In this document: positions 8,839 through 17,481 of the stretch, piece after piece
How the letters are laid out: every line of letters starts with the position of its first letter
Position numbering within the stretch: position 1 is the first letter of the stretch
NCBI GenBank assembly: GCA_947573795.1
Contig: CANPHE010000008.1
Coordinates: forward strand, 21,004-85,003
DNA from: an uncultured Alistipes sp.
GTDB taxonomy: Bacteria; Bacteroidota; Bacteroidia; Bacteroidales; Rikenellaceae
Direction: 5' to 3'
Length of the DNA stretch: 64,000 nucleotides
Notes under the pieces: model-generated
Databases searched by the model: none
What the model was told of the DNA's origin: nothing
The model's input: only the letters and a program-made list of their open reading frames with translations
Position numbers and translations under genes: made by a program

Positions 8839-8870
8839 GAACGGGGCATCCAGTGACGGATGCCCCGTTC
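8839..8870 (-). terminator. Terminator of metK
   Basis: A 13-bp perfect stem (GAACGGGGCATCC and its complement) around a six-base loop lies 19 bases past the metK stop. On the minus strand a short T-rich run follows. Confidence 0.8.
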
Positions 8871-8888
8871 AAAATATCGATAGTCGAT

Positions 8889-10193
8889 TTACAATCCGAA
8901 TTCGCGGCAGATCAGATCGACGGCATCGAGCTTCTCCCAGCCGAAGAATTCGATCTCGCGCTCCGTCTCGCGGCCGTTCTCCCAAACCTTCTCGACACGC
9001 GTGTAGGGACGGTTGCCGAAATGACCGTACGAAGCGGTCGCCTCGAAGATCGGGTTTTTCAGCCCGAAACGCTTCACGATCGCTGCCGGACGCAGGTCGA
9101 AGAGCTTGCCGATGCGGCGTGCGATTTCACCGTCGGTCATGCCCTTCAGTGCTTCGGGACGCGGCGAACGGTAGGTATCGACGTAGATCGACAACGGTTC
9201 GGCGATGCCGATGGCATACGACAACTCCACCAACACCTCCTCGGCGACGCCCGCCGCTACGAGGTTCTTGGCGATATGACGCGCGGCGTATGCAGCCGAA
9301 CGATCCACCTTCGAGGAGTCTTTGCCCGAGAAGGCGCCGCCGCCGTGCGCACCGCGGCCGCCGTAGGTGTCGACGATGATTTTGCGGCCCGTGAGACCCG
9401 TATCGCCGTGGGGACCTCCGATGACGAACTTGCCCGTGGGGTTGACGTGCAGGATATAGTCCTCGCCGATGAGTGCCGCGAGCTTGTCGTTGGCCCGCTC
9501 CAGGCGCGCCTTGACGCGCGGAATGAGGATCGTGCGCACGTCGTCGCGGATCTGCTGCTGCATGCGGCGCTCGGCCTCCTTTTCGTCGAGGCCCTCGCCC
9601 GGGAGGATGAACTCGTCGTGCTGCGTCGATACGACGATCGTATGCACGCGCAACGGTTTGTTGGTCTGCTCGTCGTACTCGATCGTCACCTGCGATTTCG
9701 AGTCGGGACGCAGATAGCGCATCACCTCGCCTTCGCGGCGGATCACGGCCAGCTCCTTGAGGATCACGTGCGAAAGAATCAGCGTCGCCGGCATCATTTC
9801 GCGCGTTTCGTTGCAGGCGTAACCGAACATGATGCCCTGGTCGCCCGCGCCCTGCTCCTCCTCGGCGGCACGCACGACGCCCTGGTTGATGTCGGACGAC
9901 TGCTCGTGGATGGCCGACAGGATACCGCACGAGTTGCTGTCGAACTGGTATTCGCTCTTGGTGTAGCCGATGCGCTCGATGACGCGGCGCGCTACGCTTT
10001 GGACGTCGACGTAGGCGTCCGACCGCACTTCGCCCGCTACGACGACCAGACCCGTCGTGCAGAGCGTTTCGCAGGCGACCTTCGAAGTCGGGTCGTGGCG
10101 CAGAAATTCGTCGAGAATGGCGTCGGAAATCTGATCCGACACTTTATCGGGGTGCCCCTCGGACACCGATTCCGATGTAAACAGATAACCCAT
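8889..10193 (-). CDS. metK: S-adenosylmethionine synthetase
   Basis: A 434-residue MetK, which makes S-adenosylmethionine from ATP and methionine. Signatures seen are the N-terminal [16 protein letters not shown] (about residues 14-29), the hexapeptide [12 protein letters not shown] (about 115-126) and the P-loop-like [20 protein letters not shown] (about 263-282). The length matches Bacteroidota MetK. A -7 box TATCTTTG lies at 10341-10334 on the minus strand, so the mRNA has a leader of about 130 bases. That leader holds a probable SAM-II-type riboswitch, which would let the product shut off its own synthesis. Confidence 0.97.
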   Translation of the reverse strand: MGYLFTSESVSEGHPDKVSDQISDAILDEFLRHDPTSKVACETLCTTGLVVVAGEVRSDAYVDVQSVARRVIERIGYTKSEYQFDSNSCGILSAIHEQSSDINQGVVRAAEEEQGAGDQGIMFGYACNETREMMPATLILSHVILKELAVIRREGEVMRYLRPDSKSQVTIEYDEQTNKPLRVHTIVVSTQHDEFILPGEGLDEKEAERRMQQQIRDDVRTILIPRVKARLERANDKLAALIGEDYILHVNPTGKFVIGGPHGDTGLTGRKIIVDTYGGRGAHGGGAFSGKDSSKVDRSAAYAARHIAKNLVAAGVAEEVLVELSYAIGIAEPLSIYVDTYRSPRPEALKGMTDGEIARRIGKLFDLRPAAIVKRFGLKNPIFEATASYGHFGNRPYTRVEKVWENGRETEREIEFFGWEKLDAVDLICREFGL

Positions 10194-10257
10194 CTTTATA
10201 CGTTTAATAAATTAATGTATAAGATGGGAAAAATTGGCTGTTGGAATAAAAAACGTG

Positions 10258-10312
10258 CTGTTTTAGCGATTTTTTATTGTGGTTTGCAATCAGTCAAATC
10301 TTTCCACATCTC
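10258..10312 (-). ncRNA. Probable SAM-II-type (SAM-alpha) riboswitch in the metK leader
   Basis: Read on the minus strand, P1 is TGTGG (10308-10304) paired with CCACA (10282-10278). Its loop carries GATTTGAC (10300-10293) and TTGCAA (10289-10284). After P1 come ATAAA and then GCTAAAA (10267-10261). This order of conserved words is that of the SAM-II class as I recall it (GATTTAAC, TTGCAA, ATAAA, GCTAAA), where the last segment forms a pseudoknot with the P1 loop. Sitting in the leader of metK makes biological sense. The match is by eye, without a covariance search. Confidence 0.7.
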
Positions 10313-10333
10313 CCCGCTTGACAGACGGGACGA

Positions 10334-10341
10334 CAAAGATA
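10334..10341 (-). promoter_or_regulatory. metK -7 promoter element
   Basis: TATCTTTG on the minus strand fits the Bacteroidota -7 consensus TAnnTTTG. It is 141 bases before the metK ATG and just upstream of the putative riboswitch. Confidence 0.65.
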
Positions 10342-10418
10342 GGGCTAAAAATCGGATTTCGGAAACGAATCGGCGGAAAATTCGGGTTCCGGGCGCTTTT
10401 TCGGTCGGGAGCCGGTTC

Positions 10419-11081
10419 CTACCACACGATCGGCACCTTGCCGATGCTCGCGAGGTATTCGTTGGCGCGGGTGAAGTGGCGGCATCCGAGGAATCCGCGG
10501 TAGGCGGAGAGCGGCGAAGGGTGAACCGCCTTGAGGATGCAGTTGCGCGCGGGATCGGCGATGGCGCCCTTGCGCTGGGCGTAAGAGCCCCAGAGCATGT
10601 AGACGATTCCGTCGCGACGTTCGGCGATGGCGCGCACCACGGCATCGGTGAAGGTCTCCCATCCCCGTCCGGCGTGCGAGGCGGCCTCGTGGGCGCGGAC
10701 CGTCAGTACGGCGTTGAGCAGCAACACTCCCTGCTCGGCCCACCGGTCGAGGTTGCCCGTCGGCGGAACCGGAGCCCCCGTATCGTCGGATACCTCCTTG
10801 AAAATGTTCTGCAACGAAGGCGGAAAAGGAACGCCGTCGCCCACCGAAAAGCAGAGCCCGTTCGCCTGGCCGGGTCCGTGGTAGGGGTCCTGGCCGATGA
10901 TGACGACTTTCAGGCGGTCGAACGGACATTTGTCGAACGCCCGGAAGATGTTGCTGCCTCGCGGGTAGATGCGGCGCGAAGCGTATTCCTGCCGTACGAA
11001 ATCGGTCAATGCGGCGAAATAGGGCTTTTCGAATTCGGGGGCGAGAATCTCTTTCCAGTCCTGGGCGATCTTTACATCCAT
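10419..11081 (-). CDS. ung: Uracil-DNA glycosylase
   Basis: A 220-residue family 1 UDG, which removes uracil from DNA in base-excision repair. The catalytic water-activating loop GQDPYHGPGQANGLCFSV is at about residues 63-80 and the DNA-intercalation loop HPSPLSAYRGF near 186-196. LLLNAVLTV supplies the conserved asparagine. The length is typical. A -7 box TACCTTTA lies at 11112-11105 on the minus strand, 24 bases before the ATG. Confidence 0.96.
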   Translation of the reverse strand: MDVKIAQDWKEILAPEFEKPYFAALTDFVRQEYASRRIYPRGSNIFRAFDKCPFDRLKVVIIGQDPYHGPGQANGLCFSVGDGVPFPPSLQNIFKEVSDDTGAPVPPTGNLDRWAEQGVLLLNAVLTVRAHEAASHAGRGWETFTDAVVRAIAERRDGIVYMLWGSYAQRKGAIADPARNCILKAVHPSPLSAYRGFLGCRHFTRANEYLASIGKVPIVW

Positions 11082-11365
11082 GATACGGTTCGTTTTATGC
11101 CGTGTAAAGGTACGAAGAAATCGGCAATGCCGTCAATTTTACGCGAAAAAATCACAAGGTTTACCTTCCGGAAACGTTCAACCCGCAAGAGAACGACATT
11201 TCGCCATTCCTGTTTTAGCCCGGCTTCCGCATTTTTGTTCCGCAATACATACTAACCGCCCGCCGTCGTGCGTTTATTGCTCGAAAACACGACACAAAAA
11301 GTTCGCAAGCCTATGAAATGAAGTTGCCTAAACATAAAAAAGTTGAACCAAATTTTCGAATCATT

Positions 11366-12853
11366 ATGAAAAAGGCATTTTTGTTATTGGGAATCGTCGC
11401 CGTATCGGCTGCCGCGGGCGGTGCCACGGCGTGGACGCTCTCCGCAGACCGCGGAGGGTCGGTAGAATATATCGAGCGCGAAGTGGAACGCACCCCCGCC
11501 CTGGGGACGCATTTCACCGCCTACGAGGCGGGACAGTATCCCGACCTGACCTATGCCGCCGAGAATGCGGTGAAGGCCGTCGTCAATATCGAGGCCGTGC
11601 AGCAGGTCGAGGTACCCCAACGGGGCTCCTACGACCCGTTCCTGGAGTTCTTCGGCATTCCGCAGGAGTACGGACGCCGCTCTGGCGGCTCCTCGCCCCA
11701 GTATCAGGAGCGTCGGGCCGGAGGTTCGGGCGTCATCATCTCCGAGGACGGCTATATCGTGACGAACAACCACGTCGTGGACGGCGCCACGAAATTGCGC
11801 GTGAAGCTCAACGACGGCCGTTCGTTCGATGCCAAACTCATCGGCAAAGACTCGGCGACGGACCTCGCCCTGCTCAAGATCGAGGCCAGCGAGCTCCCCA
11901 CGCTGCCTTTCGGCTCGTCGGACGCTCTGCGTCTGGGCGAATGGGTGCTGGCTATCGGCTCGCCGTTCGATCTGCAATCGACCATCACGGCCGGTATCGT
12001 GAGCGCCAAGGCACGTAACCTCGGAGCCATTCCCAACGACTTCTCGATCGAGTCGTTCATCCAGACCGACGCTGCGGTGAACCCCGGGAACTCGGGCGGC
12101 GCACTGGTCAACACCCACGGCGAACTGGTGGGCATCAACACCCTCATCAAGTCGCAGACGGGCAGCTATATCGGCTATTCGTTCGCCATTCCCGAATCGA
12201 TCGTCCGCAAGGTCGTGGTCGATCTCAAAGAATCGGGCGTCGTGCAGCGGGCGATGCTGGGCATCCTGTTCCGCCCCGTCGACCAGGATTTCATCGACGC
12301 CGAGGGTAAGGATTTGGGCATCACCGAAATCGGAGGTGTCTACGTAGCCGGAGTCACCGAGGGCAGCGCCGCATCAGAGGCCGGAATCCGCAAGGGAGAC
12401 GTCGTGCTGTCGATCGACGGCGTGAAACTCGACGGTACGGCATCGTTGCAGGAGCAGATCGCACGCCGCCGTCCGAACGACAAGGTGAATTTATCGGTAA
12501 AAAGAGACGGAAAAGTGAAACAATTCGAGGTCACTTTGCGTAATAAAGCCGGTAAGCCCGAGTTGCTTACCCGGGAAGATGTGGATGTAGTCGAGACGCT
12601 GGGCGGCAAATTCGCCGATGCGGGTGCCAAGCTCTGCCGCGAATTGGATATCAAGGGCGGCGTGCAGGTCGTAAGCATCAAGTCCGACGGCATTCTCGCC
12701 CGAGCACGGGTAAAACAGGGATTCGTCATCACGCACCTCAACGATAAACCGGTCTACTCGGTCGCCGACATGCAACGACTGACTGACAAAGTGCGATCGA
12801 TCGACGGAATCTACCCCAACGGCCGTGCCGCCAGCTACACCCTCGTGGAGTAG
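11366..12853 (+). CDS. Periplasmic serine protease of the DegP/HtrA family
   Basis: A 495-residue periplasmic protease and chaperone for envelope quality control. ATG 11366 gives a signal-anchor-like N-terminus (MKKAFLLLGIVAVSAAAGGA); an in-frame ATG at 11318 would place a charged leader before it. The catalytic triad is visible: His in TNNHVVDGATKL, Asp in SATDLALLKIEA and Ser in NPGNSGGALVNTHG. Two PDZ domains follow (about residues 290-375, GGVYVAGVTEGSAASEAGIR; about 420-490, GVQVVSIKSDGILARARVKQ). rpoD starts 55 bases downstream. Confidence 0.94.
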   Translation: MKKAFLLLGIVAVSAAAGGATAWTLSADRGGSVEYIEREVERTPALGTHFTAYEAGQYPDLTYAAENAVKAVVNIEAVQQVEVPQRGSYDPFLEFFGIPQEYGRRSGGSSPQYQERRAGGSGVIISEDGYIVTNNHVVDGATKLRVKLNDGRSFDAKLIGKDSATDLALLKIEASELPTLPFGSSDALRLGEWVLAIGSPFDLQSTITAGIVSAKARNLGAIPNDFSIESFIQTDAAVNPGNSGGALVNTHGELVGINTLIKSQTGSYIGYSFAIPESIVRKVVVDLKESGVVQRAMLGILFRPVDQDFIDAEGKDLGITEIGGVYVAGVTEGSAASEAGIRKGDVVLSIDGVKLDGTASLQEQIARRRPNDKVNLSVKRDGKVKQFEVTLRNKAGKPELLTREDVDVVETLGGKFADAGAKLCRELDIKGGVQVVSIKSDGILARARVKQGFVITHLNDKPVYSVADMQRLTDKVRSIDGIYPNGRAASYTLVE

Positions 12854-12908
12854 CTCCGGCGCCGGGCGGGTCCGAAAAGGAGTTACATTAGGTTAGTATA
12901 GAAAAAAT

Positions 12909-13769
12909 ATGCGTCAATTAAAAATTACGAAGTCCATCACCAACCGCGAGAGCGCTTCGCTGGACAAATACTTGCAGGAGATCGGCAAGGAGGAGCTCAT
13001 CACGGTGGAGGAAGAGGTGGAACTCGCCCAGCGAATCAAGAAGGGAGACCAGGAAGCACTCGAAAAACTCACCAAAGCCAACTTGCGATTCGTCGTATCG
13101 GTGGCCAAGCAATACCAGAACCAGGGACTAAGCCTCCCCGACCTCATCAACGAGGGGAACCTCGGACTGATAAAGGCCGCCGAGAAGTTCGACGAAACCC
13201 GCGGTTTCAAGTTCATCTCCTACGCCGTGTGGTGGATCCGCCAATCGATCCTCCAGGCATTGGCCGAGCAGTCGCGCATCGTGCGCCTGCCGCTCAACCA
13301 GGTCGGCTCGCTCAACAAGATCAACAAAGCGTTCGCCCGCTTCGAACAGGAGCACGAGCGCACGCCGTCGCCCGAGGAGCTGGCCAACGAACTCGAACTG
13401 CCGAAGGAAAAGGTGACCGACACGCTGCGCGTGGCAGGACGTCACGTCTCGGTCGACGCCCCCTTCGCCGACGGCGAGGACAACTCGCTGCTCGACGTGC
13501 TGGTGAACCCCGATTCGCCCAACGCCGATCGCGGACTCATCAACGAGTCGCTCGCCACGGAGGTCGACCGCGCTTTGGAGACCCTCACCGAGCGGGAACG
13601 GGATATCATCAAATACTTCTTCGGCATCGGATGCTCCGAAATGACGCTCGAAGAGATCGGCGAGAAGTTCGACCTGACGCGCGAACGCGTCCGTCAGATC
13701 AAAGAGAAGGCGATCCGCCGTCTGCGCCACTCGTCGCGTTCGAAGCTGTTGAAATCCTACCTCGGTTGA
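12909..13769 (+). CDS. rpoD: Primary RNA polymerase sigma factor (short Bacteroidota type)
   Basis: A 286-residue housekeeping sigma factor. It lacks region 1.1 and the long non-conserved region of the E. coli protein, as is normal in Bacteroidota. Region 1.2 is at the N-terminus ([20 protein letters not shown]). Region 2 contains [20 protein letters not shown] and [20 protein letters not shown]. Region 4.2 has [20 protein letters not shown] near the end. This protein reads the TTTG/TAnnTTTG promoters seen throughout the window. Confidence 0.96.
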   Translation: MRQLKITKSITNRESASLDKYLQEIGKEELITVEEEVELAQRIKKGDQEALEKLTKANLRFVVSVAKQYQNQGLSLPDLINEGNLGLIKAAEKFDETRGFKFISYAVWWIRQSILQALAEQSRIVRLPLNQVGSLNKINKAFARFEQEHERTPSPEELANELELPKEKVTDTLRVAGRHVSVDAPFADGEDNSLLDVLVNPDSPNADRGLINESLATEVDRALETLTERERDIIKYFFGIGCSEMTLEEIGEKFDLTRERVRQIKEKAIRRLRHSSRSKLLKSYLG

Positions 13770-13791
13770 TTCTCGACCGTTCTGAACGACA

Positions 13792-13830
13792 GGAGCCGGC
13801 TGACAAGTTTCAGCCGGCTCCTATTTTTTC
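13792..13830 (+). terminator. Terminator of rpoD
   Basis: A 13-bp perfect stem (AGGAGCCGGCTGA and complement, six-base loop) is followed by ATTTTTT, 23 bases after the rpoD stop. Confidence 0.9.
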
Positions 13831-13869
13831 GGCTTTTCGGCCGCCGTTTCCTTCGGAAAGGGCAATGAC

Positions 13870-14742
13870 TCACAGTGGCACACTCGTTTCGCACCCATCC
13901 GCCACGGCTTCGCCGGACGAACGCATTCCGCCCGAAGCATGCCGGAATTCAAGAGGCGACATTCCGTGCATGCGTTTAAACACCCGGTTGAAATAGGTAA
14001 CATTCGAAAAGCCGCAATCATAGGCAATCGACGCAGCCGTCTTATCGGTATTCTTCAACAATTTGCAGGACTCCTCGATACGCAGCCGATTGATATAAGC
14101 GGTAAAAGTCATTCCCAGCCGATGCCGGACGAACCGGCACAATGCCGATTTGTTCATGCCGAGATGCCGGGCCGCCGCCGTACAATCGACGTTCCGCCTG
14201 AAATTGCAGATGCAAAACACCTTCAGCCGTTCGGTCTTCTTCTCCGTCTCCGAAAGCCGCGGTTCCGCTTCGACGCACCTGCGTCCTTCGACCCGGCACA
14301 GCAACGTCAGCAGTTCGAGCATACTTACCGCACGCCGTTCGTACGACATTCCCATCATATCGACCAACAGTTTCTTGATCGCATCGCCGGTCTTTCCGCC
14401 GTATGTATACAGGGTGTTCCCGGAGTCTGTTATCGCAGACAGACTCTTTTCGAGCTCCGGAAACGCGGCCGTCACGCTTTCGACGAACTCTCGCGAAAAC
14501 ATCACCGATATATTCTGGATGCAACCCTGTTCATCGGTGTCCGACGCATCGAAAATCCATTGATGCTGGATACCCGGAGGTACGAGCACCAGGTCTCCGC
14601 GCGCGAAGCGTTTCTCGTCGCCTCCGATGATGCTTATCCCCGACCCTACCCGGACGAACGACAACTCCCAGGTAGTCTGAAAATGCGCACCGATCTGCTT
14701 ATCAGGGAGTATTTTTACGGAATAAAATTCATATTTCGTCAT
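13870..14742 (-). CDS. AraC-family transcriptional regulator
   Basis: A 290-residue regulator. The N-terminal half looks like a cupin-type ligand-binding domain (FARGDLVLVPPGIQHQWIFD near residues 46-65). The C-terminal 100 residues form the double helix-turn-helix AraC domain (AARHLGMNKSALCRFVRHRL, then TAASIAYDCGFSNVTYFNRV and FKRMHGMSPLEFR). It is divergent from the acyltransferase gene at 14837, which it may control together with itself. A -7 box TATATTTG ends only about 6 bases before the ATG, so the message may be nearly leaderless or start elsewhere. Confidence 0.88.
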   Translation of the reverse strand: MTKYEFYSVKILPDKQIGAHFQTTWELSFVRVGSGISIIGGDEKRFARGDLVLVPPGIQHQWIFDASDTDEQGCIQNISVMFSREFVESVTAAFPELEKSLSAITDSGNTLYTYGGKTGDAIKKLLVDMMGMSYERRAVSMLELLTLLCRVEGRRCVEAEPRLSETEKKTERLKVFCICNFRRNVDCTAAARHLGMNKSALCRFVRHRLGMTFTAYINRLRIEESCKLLKNTDKTAASIAYDCGFSNVTYFNRVFKRMHGMSPLEFRHASGGMRSSGEAVADGCETSVPL

Positions 14743-14747
14743 ATCTG

Positions 14748-14811
14748 CAAATATAGTTCATTCTTTTGATACAAATAGTTAATATCGTGCAAAGATTTAT
14801 GCGTAACTTTG
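14748..14811. promoter_or_regulatory. Divergent promoters for the AraC and acyltransferase genes
   Basis: The minus-strand -7 box TATATTTG lies at 14755-14748. The plus-strand -7 box TAACTTTG is at 14804-14811, 26 bases before the acyltransferase ATG. The 95-base gap would hold any AraC operator; no clear direct repeat is seen. Confidence 0.5.
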
Positions 14812-14836
14812 TATTCGAAACAAACTACTCGATCCC

Positions 14837-16000
14837 ATGCATACTGATACGACGGCACTATCCTCGAAACCGCGTTTCGAGATTCTCGACGGATTCCGCG
14901 GCGTAGCGGCCATGATCGTGGTCGCCTTCCATCTTTTCGAGACCTACTCCGCCGGACCGTGCCACCAGATTCTCAACCACGGATATCTCGCCGTCGACTT
15001 CTTTTTCCTGCTGTCGGGGTTCGTGATCGGCTACGCCTACGACGACCGCTGGAATCGCATGAGCCGATGGGATTTCTACAAACGGCGCCTCATTCGTCTC
15101 CAGCCCATGGTGATACTCGGCACCCTCATCGGAGCATTCTGGTACTATTTCGGGGATGCTCCGGCCTTCCAGTACGTCATGCAGACTCCCTGGTGGAAAG
15201 TATTGCTGATAACGGTTCTCGGATGCCTGATGATCCCCACACCGCCTTCGATGGATATTCGGGGTTGGCAGGAGATCAACTCCCTCAACGGAGCCGCATG
15301 GTCGTTGATGTGGGAATATGTGGCCAATATCCTATATGCCGTCGTCATACGCCGATTCAATAAGATCGCGCTGACCGTAACGGTGGCGCTGTCGGCACTG
15401 CTGACCATCGACATATGCTGCAATATCGACGCATTCGGACTGCTCGCGACGCGTCCCGAGGCCGCCTATACGGTAATCGGCGGATTCGGGCTCTCTCCGT
15501 CGCAAATCTATATCGGCATCGCACGACTGCTGTTTCCCTTCTTCTGCGGACTGTTGCTTTACCGGCTCGGCCTCCGTATCCGCATCCCCCGTCGAGGGTT
15601 TCTATGGTGCAGCCTGCTGCTCGCGCTGCTGCTGTGCATACCGCATATCGGCGGGGACACCCCCAATATGGCCGACGGACTGTACAATGCCGTAACCATC
15701 CTGCTGCTTTTCCCGATCATCGTCCTGGCGGGAGCCGGCAGCCCGCTGGAGGGAAAACGCACCGTCGCGGCATGCAAATTCCTCGGAGCCATATCCTACC
15801 CGCTCTATATCACCCACTATCCGATGATTTACGTGCAGATGAACTGGGCCGCACGCCACCCCGACGCTCCGCTCGGCACCCACATATGGGTAGCCGTAAG
15901 CATCTTCGTCGCCGCGATCGCCGTCGCCTACGCCTGCCTGAAGGTCTACGACCTCCCGGTCCGCCAATGGCTCTCCGACCGGTTCCTGCATAAAAAGTAA
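14837..16000 (+). CDS. Acyltransferase 3 family membrane protein
   Basis: A 387-residue integral membrane protein of the acyltransferase 3 (OafA/NodX-like) family, which transfers acetyl or other acyl groups to glycans or lipids. The family's N-terminal catalytic region is present: DGFRGVAAMIVVAFHLFETY with the conserved His near residue 34, then VDFFFLLSGFVIGYAYDDRW. About ten membrane segments follow, and YPLYITHYPMIYVQ near residue 325 matches the conserved late segment. The substrate cannot be told from sequence. It is divergent from an AraC regulator. Confidence 0.9.
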   Translation: MHTDTTALSSKPRFEILDGFRGVAAMIVVAFHLFETYSAGPCHQILNHGYLAVDFFFLLSGFVIGYAYDDRWNRMSRWDFYKRRLIRLQPMVILGTLIGAFWYYFGDAPAFQYVMQTPWWKVLLITVLGCLMIPTPPSMDIRGWQEINSLNGAAWSLMWEYVANILYAVVIRRFNKIALTVTVALSALLTIDICCNIDAFGLLATRPEAAYTVIGGFGLSPSQIYIGIARLLFPFFCGLLLYRLGLRIRIPRRGFLWCSLLLALLLCIPHIGGDTPNMADGLYNAVTILLLFPIIVLAGAGSPLEGKRTVAACKFLGAISYPLYITHYPMIYVQMNWAARHPDAPLGTHIWVAVSIFVAAIAVAYACLKVYDLPVRQWLSDRFLHKK

Positions 16001-16009
16001 GGTAACCGC

Positions 16010-16150
16010 CCTGGGTTCTCAGCCGTCATTCGGCCGGTCGAAGGCTCGCAGCCTTCGGCCGCACACGTTCTTGCGGTGGGCCGTCTGTCCCCGGAGTTGG
16101 CTGCCCTACCCCGCCTGCGGCGCAAGGCGAATGCAATCGAGCCCGGCTCG
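16010..16150. repeat. MITE-like dispersed repeat, copy 2 (partial)
   Basis: Blocks GGGTTCTCAGCCGTCATT, GGCTCGCAGCCTTCGGCCGC and GTCCCCGGAGTTGGCT match the interior of the copies at 34304 and 42173. I cannot find either terminal inverted repeat, so this copy appears truncated. Boundaries are approximate. Confidence 0.5.
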
Positions 16151-16284
16151 AACGACTGCTGCGCCCGATTACCCTCGTCCTGCGACGTCGGCGGCGGAAC
16201 ACCGCGAAAACAGCTCCCGCCACCCAAATACGAAACCGCCGATCGTTATCGGACTGATTTTCTCGAAAAAAACCGGTGAATTAT

Positions 16285-16324
16285 TTTGTCATTCAATTTT
16301 TTTCGGTATATTTGTAGGACAAAT
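16285..16324 (+). promoter_or_regulatory. nanA promoter with overlapping palindromic operator candidate
   Basis: A TTTG at 16285-16288 and TATATTTG at 16307-16314 form a Bacteroidota promoter. The perfect palindrome ATTTGT-AGG-ACAAAT (16310-16324) overlaps the -7 box. The same word recurs at 20077-20091 before the SusC gene. A repressor bound here would block initiation; the GntR protein at 30315 is the likely candidate. Confidence 0.6.
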
Positions 16325-16548
16325 AAGATAAAACACATTTAACTGCAAACAGAACTCCTCCTCCGAACGCGCAGCAATCGATCCTCGCCCGGTAAACCCG
16401 AAAGCCGACGGACGATTCGCAAACGGATTGCGTCGACCGCCTCCGGGATCATCCCGGAGACGGACAACCCCATCCGCCGGGCCCGCATCCGAACGGAAGC
16501 ATCTCCAGAATCAACTATCTTACAATTACTTAAAAACAACCATACATC
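16325..16548 (+). other. Long structured nanA leader
   Basis: About 220 bases separate the promoter from nanA. The stretch is GC-rich and contains a 9-bp perfect hairpin CTCCGGGAT-C-ATCCCGGAG at 16441-16459. No open frame or known riboswitch is recognised. It may be a folded leader that affects expression. Confidence 0.4.
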
Positions 16549-17448
16549 ATGAACAGACTGACCGGACTTATTCCTGCCGTATTTACCCCTTTCGATGAAA
16601 CGGGCGCCGTGAATTTCGAACGGATCCGCCCCTATGCCGACAAACTCGTCGCAGACGGCGCAGACGGCGTATTCGTTTGCGGTTCGACCGGCGAATGCAC
16701 CTCCATGACCGTCGACGAGCGCAAACGCGTACTCGAAGCGTGGATCGCCGCCGCTCAGGGCCGCATGAAGGTCATCGCCCATGTGGGCGGCACGTGTCAG
16801 GCCGACTGCGTAGAACTGGCCCGCCATGCGGCCGAGCAGGGCGTAGACGCCGTGGGCGCCATCGCACCTTTCTATTTCAAGCCCGCCACGGTCGAGCAGC
16901 TCGTGGATTTCTACAAACCGATCGCCGAAGCCATCGCGCCGATTCCGTTCTACACCTACCACATGCCCTCGGTAACGGGCGTCGATCTGCCGATGAAGGA
17001 GTTCCTCGAGAAAGGCTCGAAGGTCATCCCCAACCTGGCCGGCATCAAATTCACGTCGAACAACTTCATGGAGATGCTCGAATGCATCCGTCTGGACGGA
17101 GGCCGCTTCGACATCCTGAACGGCTTCGACGAAATGCTGCTGTGCGGCCTCACGGTCGGCGCATGCGGCGGCGTAGGCAGCACCTATAATTATGCGTTGA
17201 AGACCTACCGCGGCATCTGCGACGCTTTCGCTGCCGGAGATATCGAGCAGGCGCGGGCCTTGCAGCAGGAGTCGGTGGAGATCGTGCGGGTCATCATCCG
17301 TCACGGCGGCGGCGTACGCGGCGGCAAAGCCATCATGAACCACCTCGGATACGACTGCGGCGATTGTCGACTGCCGTTCGCCCCCTACACCGAGGCCGAA
17401 ATGCGTCAACTGGCCGAAGAGCTGAACGCGATCGGTTTCCCGAAATAA
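16549..17448 (+). CDS. nanA: N-acetylneuraminate lyase (DapA/NanA family)
   Basis: A 299-residue class I aldolase of the DHDPS/NAL family. It would cleave N-acetylneuraminate to ManNAc and pyruvate. Seen are the pyruvate-binding GSTGECTSMT (about 45-54), the catalytic tyrosine in FYTYHMPSVTG (about 136-146) and the Schiff-base lysine in LAGIKFTSN (about 165). The YxxHxPxxTG form is typical of sialate lyases rather than DapA. It is the first gene of the sialic acid locus; the fused epimerase-transporter follows after 33 bases. Confidence 0.9.
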   Translation: MNRLTGLIPAVFTPFDETGAVNFERIRPYADKLVADGADGVFVCGSTGECTSMTVDERKRVLEAWIAAAQGRMKVIAHVGGTCQADCVELARHAAEQGVDAVGAIAPFYFKPATVEQLVDFYKPIAEAIAPIPFYTYHMPSVTGVDLPMKEFLEKGSKVIPNLAGIKFTSNNFMEMLECIRLDGGRFDILNGFDEMLLCGLTVGACGGVGSTYNYALKTYRGICDAFAAGDIEQARALQQESVEIVRVIIRHGGGVRGGKAIMNHLGYDCGDCRLPFAPYTEAEMRQLAEELNAIGFPK

Positions 17449-17481
17449 CCCGCCACTACCCTACTGCCGACCTTGAACCTT

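Noticed and set aside
8853..11255. 800-residue plus-strand open frame antisense to metK and ung
   Set aside because: metK and ung are unmistakable on the other strand. The antisense frame is an effect of GC-rich codon use and has no family motif.
16010..16330. Insertion sequence or prophage remnant
   Set aside because: No transposase, integrase or phage gene fragment is readable; only a gene-free repeat copy is present.
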